A DNA stretch of 64,000 bases from Roseburia inulinivorans DSM 16841 (GTDB lineage: Bacteria > Bacillota > Clostridia > Lachnospirales > Lachnospiraceae): positions 1 through 64,000 of the forward strand of contig NZ_ACFY01000003.1 of NCBI RefSeq assembly GCF_000174195.1, given 5' to 3'. Below are positions 43,300-51,796 of this stretch, piece by piece. The first letter of the stretch is position 1. Every line of letters starts with the position of its first letter. The position numbers and the translations under genes are program-made. The notes under the pieces were generated by a model that was not told the DNA's origin, did no database searches, and worked only from the letters and a program-made list of their open reading frames with translations.

Positions 43300-44652
43300 A
43301 TGGCATTTGACAGTTTATCTGAAAAACTTCAAAATGTATTCAAAAACCTGCGAAGCAAAGGTCGTTTGACAGAGGATGATGTCAAGGCAGCTTTGAAGGA
43401 AGTTAAGATGGCTCTTTTAGAAGCGGATGTTAACTTCAAAGTCGTAAAGCAGTTTGTAAAAGATGTGCAGGAACGCGCAATCGGACAGGATGTGATGAAC
43501 GGACTGAATCCTGGGCAGATGGTCATTAAGATTGTAAATGAAGAGATGGTGAAGCTGATGGGCTCTGAGACAACAGAGATCAAGCTTCAGCCGGGAAAAG
43601 CATTGACAGTCATTATGATGGAAGGTTTACAGGGTGCAGGTAAAACAACCACCGCAGCAAAGCTTGCAGGAAAGTTTAAGCTGAAAGGAAAGAAAGTTTT
43701 ACTGACTGCCTGTGATATTTACCGTCCGGGTGCGATTGAACAGTTACAGATCAATGGTGAGAAGCAGGGTGTGGAAGTATTTTCCATGGGAGATAAGATC
43801 AAACCTGTGAACATTGCCAAAGCAGCAATCGAGCATGCGGCAAAGAATGAATTTAATATTGTAATCCTGGATACAGCAGGACGTCTTCATATTGATGATG
43901 ACATGATGGCTGAGTTGCAGGAAATCAAAGAGAATGTTACCGTTCATCAGACCGTTTTAGTTGTGGATGCCATGACTGGACAGGATGCAGTGAATGTAGC
44001 CAAGATGTTTGATGAAAAGGTAGGCATAGATGGTGTGATCTTAACGAAGTTAGACGGTGACACCAGAGGTGGTGCGGCACTTTCAATCCGTGCTGTTACC
44101 GGAAAACCTATTTTATATGTAGGTATGGGAGAAAAACTTTCTGATCTGGAGCAGTTTTATCCTGACAGAATGGCTTCAAGAATCCTTGGTATGGGTGATG
44201 TGCTGACATTGATTGAAAAAGCACAGGCTGATATCGATGAGGAGCAGGCAAAGCGTATTGAGCAGAAGATGCGCAAAAATGAATTTGACTTTGAGATGTA
44301 TTTGGAATCTATGAGTCAAATGAAGAAAATGGGCGGATTATCCAGCATCCTTGGAATGATGCCAGGTCTTGGAATGGGCAAAGGAAAGATGCCTGAGATC
44401 GATCAGGAGGCAGCCGAGAAGAACATGGCGCGCACAGAGGCGATCATTTATTCCATGACACCGGAAGAGAGACGTAATCCGTCGCTCATGAATCCAAGCC
44501 GCAAGAACCGCATTGCAAAAGGTGCAGGAGTTGATATTGCGGAAGTAAATCGTCTGGTAAAACAGTTTGAACAGATGAAAAAGATGATGAAACAGATGCC
44601 AGGCATGATGAAAAAAGGTAAAAGAGGAATGTTCAAAGGGCTTCCTTTTTAA
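43300..44652 (+). CDS. ffh: Signal recognition particle protein Ffh
   Basis: A 450-residue SRP54: N domain, G domain with GLQGAGKTTTAAKLAG, CDIYRPGAIEQL, DTAGRLHIDDD and TKLDGDTRGGAALSI, then Met-rich M domain (MSQMKKMGGLSSILGMMPGL and KKMMKQMPGMMKKGK). It binds signal sequences and 4.5S/6S-type SRP RNA and delivers ribosomes to FtsY. First gene after ylxM; rpsP follows in the well-known ffh-rpsP order. Confidence 0.97.
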   Translation: MAFDSLSEKLQNVFKNLRSKGRLTEDDVKAALKEVKMALLEADVNFKVVKQFVKDVQERAIGQDVMNGLNPGQMVIKIVNEEMVKLMGSETTEIKLQPGKALTVIMMEGLQGAGKTTTAAKLAGKFKLKGKKVLLTACDIYRPGAIEQLQINGEKQGVEVFSMGDKIKPVNIAKAAIEHAAKNEFNIVILDTAGRLHIDDDMMAELQEIKENVTVHQTVLVVDAMTGQDAVNVAKMFDEKVGIDGVILTKLDGDTRGGAALSIRAVTGKPILYVGMGEKLSDLEQFYPDRMASRILGMGDVLTLIEKAQADIDEEQAKRIEQKMRKNEFDFEMYLESMSQMKKMGGLSSILGMMPGLGMGKGKMPEIDQEAAEKNMARTEAIIYSMTPEERRNPSLMNPSRKNRIAKGAGVDIAEVNRLVKQFEQMKKMMKQMPGMMKKGKRGMFKGLPF

Positions 44653-44687
44653 TAAATTTTTAGCAATCACGTAGGAGGTGAAATGAC

Positions 44688-44933
44688 ATGGCAGTAAAGA
44701 TCAGATTAAGAAGAATGGGACAGAAGAAAGCTCCTTTCTATAGAATCGTAGTTGCAGATTCCAGATCCCCAAGAGACGGAAGATGTATCGAAGAGATCGG
44801 AACTTATGATCCAACAAAAGATCCAAGCGAATATCATGTAAATGAAGAGTTAGCAAAGAAATGGTTAGCTAACGGAGCTCAGCCAACAGATACAGTAGCT
44901 AGAATCTTCAAAAATGCTGGAATCGAAAAATAA
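44688..44933 (+). CDS. rpsP: 30S ribosomal protein S16
   Basis: An 81-residue S16: [40 protein letters not shown]. Small-subunit assembly protein. GTAGGAGGTG precedes the ATG. Followed by khpA in the conserved order. Confidence 0.97.
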   Translation: MAVKIRLRRMGQKKAPFYRIVVADSRSPRDGRCIEEIGTYDPTKDPSEYHVNEELAKKWLANGAQPTDTVARIFKNAGIEK

Positions 44934-44951
44934 GATTAGTGAGGTGGTCTA

Positions 44952-45182
44952 ATGAAAGAATTAGTTGAAGTAATTGCCAAATCACTAGTTGATTACCCGG
45001 ACGAAGTTGTTGTGACAGAGACCGAGAATGAGAAAGCCATCGTGTTGGAGCTGCGCGTTGCACAGTCTGACATGGGTAAGGTAATCGGCAAACAGGGTAG
45101 AATTGCAAAAGCGATCCGAGCCGTTGTGAAGGCAGCAGCCTCAAAAGAAGAAAAAAAAGTTATTGTTGAGATTATGCAGTAA
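44952..45182 (+). CDS. khpA: KH-domain RNA-binding protein KhpA (YlqC)
   Basis: A 76-residue single KH domain: VAQSDMGKVIGKQGRIAKAI contains the GxxG loop (GKQG). KhpA pairs with KhpB to bind RNA and affect cell division and sRNA use. GTGAGGTGG precedes the ATG; rpsP ends 18 bp earlier. Transcription ends at the following hairpin. Confidence 0.93.
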   Translation: MKELVEVIAKSLVDYPDEVVVTETENEKAIVLELRVAQSDMGKVIGKQGRIAKAIRAVVKAAASKEEKKVIVEIMQ

Positions 45183-45189
45183 CATGATG

Positions 45190-45220
45190 GGCTATCCCAG
45201 TTGTCTGGGATAGCTTTTTC
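45190..45220 (+). terminator. Intrinsic terminator after khpA
   Basis: GCTATCCCA (45191-45199) pairs with TGGGATAGC (45206-45214), then five T. May be partial, allowing readthrough to rimM-trmD. Confidence 0.85.
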
Positions 45221-45269
45221 CTTACCATGCTAATTTGGATAGCAGAAGAAAGTTGATAAAGGAGATTAC

Positions 45270-45791
45270 ATGGAAGATTTATTACAGGTAGGTGTAATAA
45301 CAACCACACATGGTGTCAGGGGAGAAGTGAAAGTATTTCCTACGACGGATGATCCGGCAAGATTTAAAAAACTGAAAAACGTTGTTTTGGATACCGGAAA
45401 AGAGTTAGTCGACCTTGAAGTTGCCGGTGTGAAATTTTTCAAAAATATGGTTATTGTCAAGTTCAAGGGAATTGACAATATCAATGACGTGGAAAAATAT
45501 CGCAAAAAGAGTTTGTATGTCACCCGTGAAAATGCGGTAAAATTAAAGAAAAACGAGTACTTTATCGCAGATCTGATCGGTTTGCAGGCAGAGTCGGACG
45601 AGGGGGAAGATTTAGGCGAATTGAGCGATGTTCTCCAGACAGGTGCGAATGATGTATATGTTTTAAGCAAAGAGGGAACGGATGATATTTTGCTTCCGGC
45701 AATCAAAGAGTGCGTCAAAGAAGTTGATCTGGAAAATGGAAAAATCATCGTGCATTTACTTCCGGGACTTCGTGAGCTGAACGAGAAATAA
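45270..45791 (+). CDS. rimM: Ribosome maturation factor RimM
   Basis: A 173-residue Rim[21 protein letters not shown] (N-domain) and the PRC-barrel C-domain with [14 protein letters not shown] and [20 protein letters not shown]. Helps 16S rRNA processing and binds S19. AAAGGAGATT precedes the ATG. trmD follows after 24 bp. Confidence 0.95.
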   Translation: MEDLLQVGVITTTHGVRGEVKVFPTTDDPARFKKLKNVVLDTGKELVDLEVAGVKFFKNMVIVKFKGIDNINDVEKYRKKSLYVTRENAVKLKKNEYFIADLIGLQAESDEGEDLGELSDVLQTGANDVYVLSKEGTDDILLPAIKECVKEVDLENGKIIVHLLPGLRELNEK

Positions 45792-45815
45792 ATTGAATGA
45801 ATGAAAGAGAGAAGA

Positions 45816-46541
45816 ATGAATTTTCATATATTAACATTATTTCCGGATATGGTCATGCAGGGATTGTCTACTAGCATTATCGGAAGAGCAAAAGACAAAG
45901 GACTGCTTTCCATTGAGGCAGTGAATATCAGGGATTATACGCTGGAACGTCATAAAAAAGTGGATGATTATCCTTACGGAGGCGGCGCAGGCATGCTCAT
46001 GCAGGCACAGCCGGTATATGATGCGTGGAAGTCTGTTGTGGATCGTATTGGATACAAGCCAAGGACGGTTTATCTGACACCGCAGGGACCGACATTCACA
46101 CAACCGATGGCAAAAGACCTGGCTCAGGCAAAAGATCTGATTTTATTATGCGGTCATTATGAAGGAATCGATGAGCGTGTGTTAGAAGAGATTGTGACAG
46201 ATTATGTTTCAATTGGTGATTATGTGCTGACAGGAGGGGAACTTCCTGCGATGGTCATGGTGGATGCAATCTCGCGTATGGTACCCGGGGTTCTTACAAA
46301 TGATGAATCGGGTTCCACGGAATCATTTGAAGGTAATCTGCTGGAATATCCACAGTACAGCCGCCCGGAAGAGTGGATGGGGAAAAAAGTTCCTTCCATC
46401 CTGTTGTCCGGTGATCATAAAAAAGTAGATGAATGGCGGAGAGAACAGGCAATCTTGCGGACAATCAAGCGAAGACCGGATCTGCTGAAAAAAGCGGAAC
46501 TCACGAAAAAAGAGCAGATGAAATATCAGGAATATCTGTAA
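45816..46541 (+). CDS. trmD: tRNA (guanine-N1)-methyltransferase TrmD
   Basis: A 241-residue SPOUT (knotted) methyltransferase: MNFHILTLFPDMVMQGLSTS, DDYPYGGGAGMLMQAQPVYD, LLCGHYEGIDERVLEEIVTD and SIGDYVLTGGELPAM. It methylates G37 of tRNAs using SAM. ATG 45816 is used because AGAGAGAAG is upstream; an in-frame ATG at 45801 has no site. Confidence 0.96.
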   Translation: MNFHILTLFPDMVMQGLSTSIIGRAKDKGLLSIEAVNIRDYTLERHKKVDDYPYGGGAGMLMQAQPVYDAWKSVVDRIGYKPRTVYLTPQGPTFTQPMAKDLAQAKDLILLCGHYEGIDERVLEEIVTDYVSIGDYVLTGGELPAMVMVDAISRMVPGVLTNDESGSTESFEGNLLEYPQYSRPEEWMGKKVPSILLSGDHKKVDEWRREQAILRTIKRRPDLLKKAELTKKEQMKYQEYL

Positions 46542-46614
46542 CTATTTTATGAGGTCTGCATATATGCCATGCAGATCCTGTGAAAATGTTACGAGAGAAG
46601 GAGCGGGTTTTGAT

Positions 46615-46848
46615 ATGAATAACTATACAAGATCAATATGGGTATTAACGCTTGGCATGGCAGCACTGGTCATTGCTTTTCTTTCTCCGCTTTTTGGAAT
46701 TCTCTTTGGAATTGCAGCGATTATTCTGGGGAAGAAGACCATGTCGGAGGCAAAATCTAAAATGGCATATGCCGGATTCTGGATAGGCATTGCTGCGGTT
46801 GCAGTTGGAATAGCACTCTGGATCATCAGTGTTATTTATTTGTTGTAA
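46615..46848 (+). CDS. Small membrane protein, DUF4190-like
   Basis: A 77-residue protein with two or three hydrophobic helices (IWVLTLGMAALVIAFLSPLF, AGFWIGIAAVAVGIALWIIS) joined by GKKTMSEAKSKMAY, a common DUF4190-like layout. GAGAAGGAG lies 12 bp upstream; the frame extends further (46549) but with no site. It sits between trmD and rplS. Function unknown. Confidence 0.7.
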   Translation: MNNYTRSIWVLTLGMAALVIAFLSPLFGILFGIAAIILGKKTMSEAKSKMAYAGFWIGIAAVAVGIALWIISVIYLL

Positions 46849-46862
46849 AATGTGAAAAGCGC

Positions 46863-46891
46863 TTGACTTTTCCGTGAAAGCATGGTAATGT
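46863..46891 (+). promoter_or_regulatory. Promoter of rplS
   Basis: TTGACT, 17-bp spacer, TAATGT (46886-46891). It gives rplS a transcript independent of trmD. Confidence 0.6.
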
Positions 46892-46908
46892 TAACGAGTT
46901 GTGAATAA

Positions 46909-46952
46909 AGGAGATGGTCCTCTGTTACGAATAGGCGTATTAAGAACATCCA
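46909..46952 (+). ncRNA. Ribosomal L19 leader
   Basis: The stretch with GGAGATGGTCC and AAGAACATCC closes a short hairpin (ATG/CAT pairing plus flanks) about 20-60 nt before rplS, matching my memory of the Firmicute L19 leader motif. It likely lets L19 repress its own mRNA; comparison with the Rfam model would settle it. Confidence 0.7.
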
Positions 46953-46971
46953 AATAATAGGAGGTCACAAA

Positions 46972-47325
46972 ATGAACGCAAGTGAAATTATTAAAAGCAT
47001 TGAAGCAGAACAGTTAAAAGCTGAAGTACCTGAATTCCGTGTTGGTGATACTGTAAAAGTTTACGGTAAAATCAAAGAAGGAAACCGTGAAAGAATCCAG
47101 GTTTTCGAAGGTGTTGTAATTAAGAGACAGGGTGGAAGCAACCGTGAAACATTCACAGTTAGAAAGATTTCTAACGGATGTGGCGTTGAGAAAACCTGGC
47201 CTTTACATTCTCCAAACGTTGAAAAAGTAGAAGTTGTTCGTGCTGGTAAAGTAAGAAGAGCTAAATTATTCTACTTAAGAGACCGTGTTGGTAAGAAAGC
47301 TAAAGTGAAAGAATTAGTAAAATAG
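46972..47325 (+). CDS. rplS: 50S ribosomal protein L19
   Basis: A 117-residue L19: [59 protein letters not shown]. It lies at the subunit interface. ATAGGAGG precedes the ATG. Preceded by its own promoter and a leader structure; followed by a terminator. Confidence 0.97.
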   Translation: MNASEIIKSIEAEQLKAEVPEFRVGDTVKVYGKIKEGNRERIQVFEGVVIKRQGGSNRETFTVRKISNGCGVEKTWPLHSPNVEKVEVVRAGKVRRAKLFYLRDRVGKKAKVKELVK

Positions 47326-47340
47326 TTCAATGCATGCGTG

Positions 47341-47380
47341 AGCCATAGAGAGAGCAGCCGCTTTTTCTATGGCTTTTTTT
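47341..47380 (+). terminator. Intrinsic terminator after rplS
   Basis: AGCCATAG (47341-47348) pairs with CTATGGCT (47367-47374), then six T. Confidence 0.85.
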
Positions 47381-47452
47381 ATATTTATGTGTCCGCAAAA
47401 AAATATACAAAAATCTATGATGTAAGCTATGAAAAATTGGCAATGTTTTACA

Positions 47453-47482
47453 TTGACAAATTTTTCAAGGGGGGGGTAGAAT
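47453..47482 (+). promoter_or_regulatory. Promoter with a G8 tract in the spacer
   Basis: TTGACA (47453-47458) and TAGAAT (47477-47482) are 18 bp apart; eight G (47469-47476) directly precede the -10 box. A change in G number alters spacer length and so promoter strength, the known design of phase-variable promoters. Confidence 0.65.
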
Positions 47483-47540
47483 GGGTTTAGTGTTTAAGGG
47501 ATGAAAAATCCTAATCATTAAATTTTGGAGGACAAAAGAT

Positions 47541-48218
47541 ATGAAAAAGAAATTAGCAGCAGTAGTATTATCTATGGTACTTTGTTTAGGAGCAAGCGTA
47601 ACAACATTAGCAGCGGGAAGCCCTTCTGCAAATAATTCCAGTACAACAACATCACAGACAACTACAGCAGCAACAGAAGTAAAAGTAGAGCAGAAAGCAA
47701 TCACACAGGATGCATTGAACGATGTTCAGAAAGAAAAATTAAGTGGATATTTCACAGATATGGCAGCAATTGACAATGACACAACATTGACAGCTGAACA
47801 GAAAGTTGAGAAAAAAGCAGCAGCTGTTCAGACAATGATCAACAGTGTTTTAGGTTTAAACTATTCTTATAAGAGTGGTGTATACGGAACTTATGAACTG
47901 ACAGCTACAGATTTATCCAATCCAATTGCAATTTCTGTTGCAGGAATTAAAGCTGGCGATACTGTAGTCGTTGCCCATCTTACCTCTGCTGGTGTATGGG
48001 AAAATGTACCTGTAACAAATGTTGCAGACGGTGTTGTATATGCAAAATTTACATCCCTTTCTCCTGTATTTGTTGCTTCTGTAGCAGATACAAATGCAGC
48101 AGCAACTTCACCAAAAACTGCTGATGCAGGAATGAATATGGCAATGATTCTTGTAGTTGTAATCGCAGCAACAGGTGCTGTTGTATATGCAAGACGTAGA
48201 ATGAACTATACAAAATAA
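47541..48218 (+). CDS. Secreted surface protein with sortase-like C-terminal signal
   Basis: A 225-residue exported protein. Signal peptide MKKKLAAVVLSMVLCLGASV with an Ala-x-Ala end, a Ser/Thr-rich stretch, an alpha/beta middle (QDALNDVQKEKLSGYFTDMA; VAGIKAGDTVVVAHLTSAGV), and a C-terminal SPKTADAG motif followed by a hydrophobic helix and RRR tail. This is a class-B-sortase-type anchor in which the usual G (SPKTGD) is A. A class B sortase gene lies 1.1 kb downstream. TTGGAGG precedes the ATG. The function of the middle domain is unknown. Its promoter carries a G8 tract, so it may be phase-variable. Confidence 0.8.
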   Translation: MKKKLAAVVLSMVLCLGASVTTLAAGSPSANNSSTTTSQTTTAATEVKVEQKAITQDALNDVQKEKLSGYFTDMAAIDNDTTLTAEQKVEKKAAAVQTMINSVLGLNYSYKSGVYGTYELTATDLSNPIAISVAGIKAGDTVVVAHLTSAGVWENVPVTNVADGVVYAKFTSLSPVFVASVADTNAAATSPKTADAGMNMAMILVVVIAATGAVVYARRRMNYTK

Positions 48219-48247
48219 GATCGTATTTGATAAGTCATAAAAGTAAG

Positions 48248-48284
48248 GCTATATGTCATAGTGGCATATAGCTTTTCTTTTTTT
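48248..48284 (+). terminator. Intrinsic terminator after the surface protein gene
   Basis: GCTATATG (48248-48255) pairs with CATATAGC (48265-48272), then a T-rich tract. It stands just before the ribosome site of the LCP gene. Confidence 0.75.
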
Positions 48285-48294
48285 AGGTGAAATT

Positions 48295-49320
48295 ATGAAA
48301 AAGCTGATAAAAAAGTATTGGAAAATTATGGTTGTAATTGTTATATTAGGTATATTCGTGTTACTATTTTTTCTGGTAAGATATAAAGGAAAAAAGAATC
48401 TGGAAGCAAATATTGCGGCAGAACAGCAGGATGTCTTTGAGGAGATGGCGTCTTTTCAGAATACGATTGATTATCATGGAACAACATACCAATACAGAAA
48501 AGATATCGTAAATATTTTATGCATTGGCGTGGACAAAGAAGAGGCAATGTGGGAACGTGATGATGATGGTGGAAGTGTCGGGCAGGCGGATGCAGTCTTT
48601 CTGGTTTCCCTTGATTTTGAACATTCCAATATACGCATTCTGGCAATACCGAGAGATACAATGGTGAGCATTGTGGCGTGTGATGAAAATGGAAATGAAA
48701 TGGGTGCGTTTACCGGGCAACTGGCATTGCAGTATGCGTATGCCGATGGGCAGGAAAAAAGCTGTTCACTGGTTATTGGGCAGGTTGCAGATATTTTAAA
48801 AAATGAAGTGCCGATCAATGGATATGTCGCAATGAATTTAAGCTGTATAGGAACTGTGAATGATGCAGTCGGCGGTGTTACGGTTGAGATGGATGATGAT
48901 TATACCTTATATAATGCAAAGTTCAAAAAGGGTGCGACGGTACATTTGCAGGGAGAAGAGGCGCAGGAGTTTGTGCAGGGAAGAGATATTATGGTAAGCG
49001 GCAGTGCATATAGCAGGATTGGACGACAGAAAAGATATTTAAAAGCATTTATCAGTCAGGCTAAGAAAACGTTAGCACAGAACCCAGCGTTGGCAGTAAA
49101 CCTGATGAGCCAGTTGTCAGACTATATGTTGACAGATATTTCAACGGACGAGGTGCTATATTTATCGACAGAACTTTCAGGCTGTAATTTTGATGAGGAA
49201 AATATGCAGATTTTACAGGGAAATATCCAGATGGGAGAACAATATGAAGAGTATTATTTAGATGACGAGGCAGTACAGCAGACGATCATTGATTTATTTT
49301 ACGAGGAGCAGAAAAAATGA
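48295..49320 (+). CDS. LytR-CpsA-Psr (LCP) family protein
   Basis: A 341-residue membrane-anchored LCP: N-terminal helix 9-30, extracellular LCP domain with VNILCIGVDKE, DAVFLVSLDFEHSNIRILAI-PRDTMV, AVGGVTVEMDDDYTL and ARG-rich SRIGRQKRYLKAF. LCP enzymes transfer anionic polymers from lipid carrier to peptidoglycan. AGGTGA precedes the ATG, right after a terminator. It overlaps the sortase gene by 4 bp (49317-49320), so it is in one operon with it. Acceptor polymer unknown. Confidence 0.88.
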   Translation: MKKLIKKYWKIMVVIVILGIFVLLFFLVRYKGKKNLEANIAAEQQDVFEEMASFQNTIDYHGTTYQYRKDIVNILCIGVDKEEAMWERDDDGGSVGQADAVFLVSLDFEHSNIRILAIPRDTMVSIVACDENGNEMGAFTGQLALQYAYADGQEKSCSLVIGQVADILKNEVPINGYVAMNLSCIGTVNDAVGGVTVEMDDDYTLYNAKFKKGATVHLQGEEAQEFVQGRDIMVSGSAYSRIGRQKRYLKAFISQAKKTLAQNPALAVNLMSQLSDYMLTDISTDEVLYLSTELSGCNFDEENMQILQGNIQMGEQYEEYYLDDEAVQQTIIDLFYEEQKK

Positions 49321-50165
49321 GTACATTGCGGGAAAAGAGGAAAAAAGAACGGAGAGCATTAAGGCGGAGAAAAACAGCCGATTGGACAGTTGTGCTGATA
49401 CTCTGTGCCATTGCCGTATGCTGTGGAGGCTATCTGATCTATCATCACTGGAGTGTGAAACAGCGGGAGCTGGAGTACGAAAAACTCCGGCAGGAAGAGA
49501 CGTTAAGTGCTGCAACAGAGACGGTTATCGCAGAGCCGGAGACAGAGGAGAGCACAGAAGAAACAGTGATCTACTGTGATCCGGTCTATGATTTCGGACA
49601 GTTGCATGAACAGAATGAAGATATTTACGCATGGATCGTTGTGCCGGGAACGCAGGTAGACTATCCGCTGTTACAGTCTGAGACAGACAATTATTATCTG
49701 GATTATAACTTAGACCACAGCAAGGGATATCCGGGCTGCATTTACACCAATCAATGTAACCGGAAAAATTTCTCGGATTATAATACGGTACTATATGGAC
49801 ATAACATGAAAAATGGTTCCATGTTTGGAAGTATTCACAGCTTTGAGGATGAAACGTTTTTTGACGGGCATCCGTATATTTATGTGTATACGGAAAATGA
49901 ACGTCTGACTTATGAAATCTACGAGGCAGCGAAGTTTACAGATGTGTACATTCCGTCAGAGTATGTGATCAGCAGTAAGGACGACAGAGATCAGTTTTTG
50001 GCGGATGTCAGAGAAAAAGTTTCTGACAATAAATTACACGTCCGGGAGGATATGGAAATCGGAGAGGATAACAGACTTATCACACTTTCCACCTGTGTAA
50101 GCGGTGAGCGAAATCATCGTTATCTGGTGATCGGTGTACTTGTTGAGACGGCGCTTTACCGGTAA
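49317..50165 (+). CDS. Class B sortase
   Basis: A 282-residue sortase: N-terminal basic region and membrane helix (TVVLILCAIAVCCGGYLIYH), then the class B domain with VLYGHNMKNGSMFG (catalytic His), LITLSTCVSGERNHRYLVIG (Cys and Arg). It covalently attaches surface proteins to the wall. The ATG overlaps the LCP gene stop (ATGA), so coupled translation. A likely substrate is the SPKTAD protein at 47541. Confidence 0.93.
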   Translation: MSTLREKRKKERRALRRRKTADWTVVLILCAIAVCCGGYLIYHHWSVKQRELEYEKLRQEETLSAATETVIAEPETEESTEETVIYCDPVYDFGQLHEQNEDIYAWIVVPGTQVDYPLLQSETDNYYLDYNLDHSKGYPGCIYTNQCNRKNFSDYNTVLYGHNMKNGSMFGSIHSFEDETFFDGHPYIYVYTENERLTYEIYEAAKFTDVYIPSEYVISSKDDRDQFLADVREKVSDNKLHVREDMEIGEDNRLITLSTCVSGERNHRYLVIGVLVETALYR

Positions 50166-50213
50166 AGGGGCGGAATAATATATTTATAAAATCTGGAAAA
50201 TCCGATTCTCGAA

Positions 50214-50242
50214 TTGCACACAAACGTGCTTTGTGGTAATCT
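50214..50242 (+). promoter_or_regulatory. Candidate promoter of the signal peptidase gene
   Basis: TTGCAC, 17-bp spacer, TAATCT (50237-50242). Confidence 0.5.
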
Positions 50243-50287
50243 ATAACGTGTATTTGTATACAGACGATAGAGCAGAGGAAAGCAAAA

Positions 50288-50869
50288 GTGAGAAGAAGAC
50301 GGAGTGGACTAAATTTCGGAAGAAGAAAGAAAAAAGTAAACATGACCATTGTAAAGGAAATCTTAAGCTGGACAGTTGAGATTTTGATTACTCTGGTCAT
50401 TGCTTTTACATTTGTATATTTTATCGGTTTGCGAACCAGCGTGGTGGGGCAGTCCATGTCAGAAACATTGGAAAGTGGAGACGAAATTCTGGTAAATCGG
50501 TTCATTTATAAGGTGTCCGATCCAAAGCCGAATGACATTATTGTGTTTCTTCCAAACGGGAATGAAAAATCACATTACTATGTAAAGCGCGTGATTGCAG
50601 TGCCGGGAGACACGGTATTGATTCAAAATGGTGCTGTTTATGTGAATGGGGAACTTTTTGATGAGAAAGTAGATGTGTCTGCCATCGAGGAGGCAGGGCT
50701 TGCATCGGAGGAACTAAAACTTGAGGATGATGAATATTTTGTCCTTGGAGATAACCGCAATAACAGTGAGGACAGCCGCTATGCCAATATTGGAAATGTG
50801 AAAAAAGATTACATTATTGGAAAAGCATGGTTCCGTGTATCTCCGTGGAAAAAATTTGGATTTATATAA
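50288..50869 (+). CDS. lepB: Signal peptidase I
   Basis: A 193-residue type I signal peptidase: basic n-region, one membrane helix, GQSMSETLESGDEI (catalytic Ser), HYYVKRVIAVPGDTV (catalytic Lys) and VLGDNRNNSEDSRYANIG. It cleaves signal peptides at the outer membrane-leaflet face. GTG 50288 has AGAGGAAAG upstream; ATG 50342 (MTIVKEI) is a shorter alternative. Close to the surface protein and sortase genes, which fits their export. Confidence 0.92.
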   Translation: MRRRRSGLNFGRRKKKVNMTIVKEILSWTVEILITLVIAFTFVYFIGLRTSVVGQSMSETLESGDEILVNRFIYKVSDPKPNDIIVFLPNGNEKSHYYVKRVIAVPGDTVLIQNGAVYVNGELFDEKVDVSAIEEAGLASEELKLEDDEYFVLGDNRNNSEDSRYANIGNVKKDYIIGKAWFRVSPWKKFGFI

Positions 50870-50887
50870 GAAAAGTGAGGAAAAAGT

Positions 50888-51742
50888 ATGCAGTTTCAGT
50901 GGTATCCGGGACATATGACGAAAGCAAAACGTCAGATGCAGGAAGACATAAAATTAATTGATCTGGTGATCGAGCTTGTGGATGCGAGAATCCCGTTAAG
51001 CAGTCGGAACCCGGATATTGATGAGTTGGGAAAAAATAAAGCGCGACTGATCATCATGAACAAATCAGATTTGTCTGATGAGAATCAGAACAAAGAATGG
51101 GCAGCCTATTTTAAAAAGATGGGCTGCTATGTTGTCGGTCTGGATGCGAGAACCAAGGCAGGCATGAAAACAGTTACAAATGTAGTAATGGAAGCCTGTA
51201 AGGAAAAGATTGAGCGTGACAGAAGAAGAGGAATCTTAAATCGTCCTGTCCGTGCGATGGTAGTCGGAATTCCAAATGTTGGAAAATCGACGTTTATCAA
51301 TTCCTATGCGGGAAAGGCATGTGCCAAAACTGGAAATAAACCGGGTGTGACAAAAGGAAAACAGTGGATCAGACTGAACAAAAATCTGGAATTACTGGAT
51401 ACACCGGGAATTTTGTGGCCGAAATTTGAAGATCAGATGGTTGGACTGCGTCTTGCACTGATCGGGGCAATCAAAGATGAAATTTTGAATATTGATGAAT
51501 TGTCACTGGAGCTGATCAAAGTTCTGACAAGAGATTATGCCGGAATTTTAACAGACCGCTATGGTGTAGATGAGACACAAACTCCGGTGAAGATTTTAGA
51601 GCAGATTGCAGAGAACCGCAAATGCATTTCCAAAGGAAACGAATTGGATTACAGCAAAGCGGCAGCACTTCTGATTGATGAATTCCGAGGCGGAAAGCTT
51701 GGAAAGATTACTTTGGAGTGGCCACAGGTGCAGGCTGAATAA
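50888..51742 (+). CDS. rbgA: Ribosome biogenesis GTPase RbgA (YlqF)
   Basis: A 284-residue circularly permuted GTPase: G4 IMNKSDLSD before G1 VGIPNVGKSTFINSY, then G3 LLDTPGILWPKFED. It works late in 50S subunit assembly. GTGAGGAAAAAG precedes the ATG. rnhB follows after 54 bp, the same order as in Bacillus. Confidence 0.95.
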   Translation: MQFQWYPGHMTKAKRQMQEDIKLIDLVIELVDARIPLSSRNPDIDELGKNKARLIIMNKSDLSDENQNKEWAAYFKKMGCYVVGLDARTKAGMKTVTNVVMEACKEKIERDRRRGILNRPVRAMVVGIPNVGKSTFINSYAGKACAKTGNKPGVTKGKQWIRLNKNLELLDTPGILWPKFEDQMVGLRLALIGAIKDEILNIDELSLELIKVLTRDYAGILTDRYGVDETQTPVKILEQIAENRKCISKGNELDYSKAAALLIDEFRGGKLGKITLEWPQVQAE

Positions 51743-51796
51743 AGCCGGTGATGAACCTATTTTATACAGAAAGCGTCAAAAGTTGACAAAGGATAA

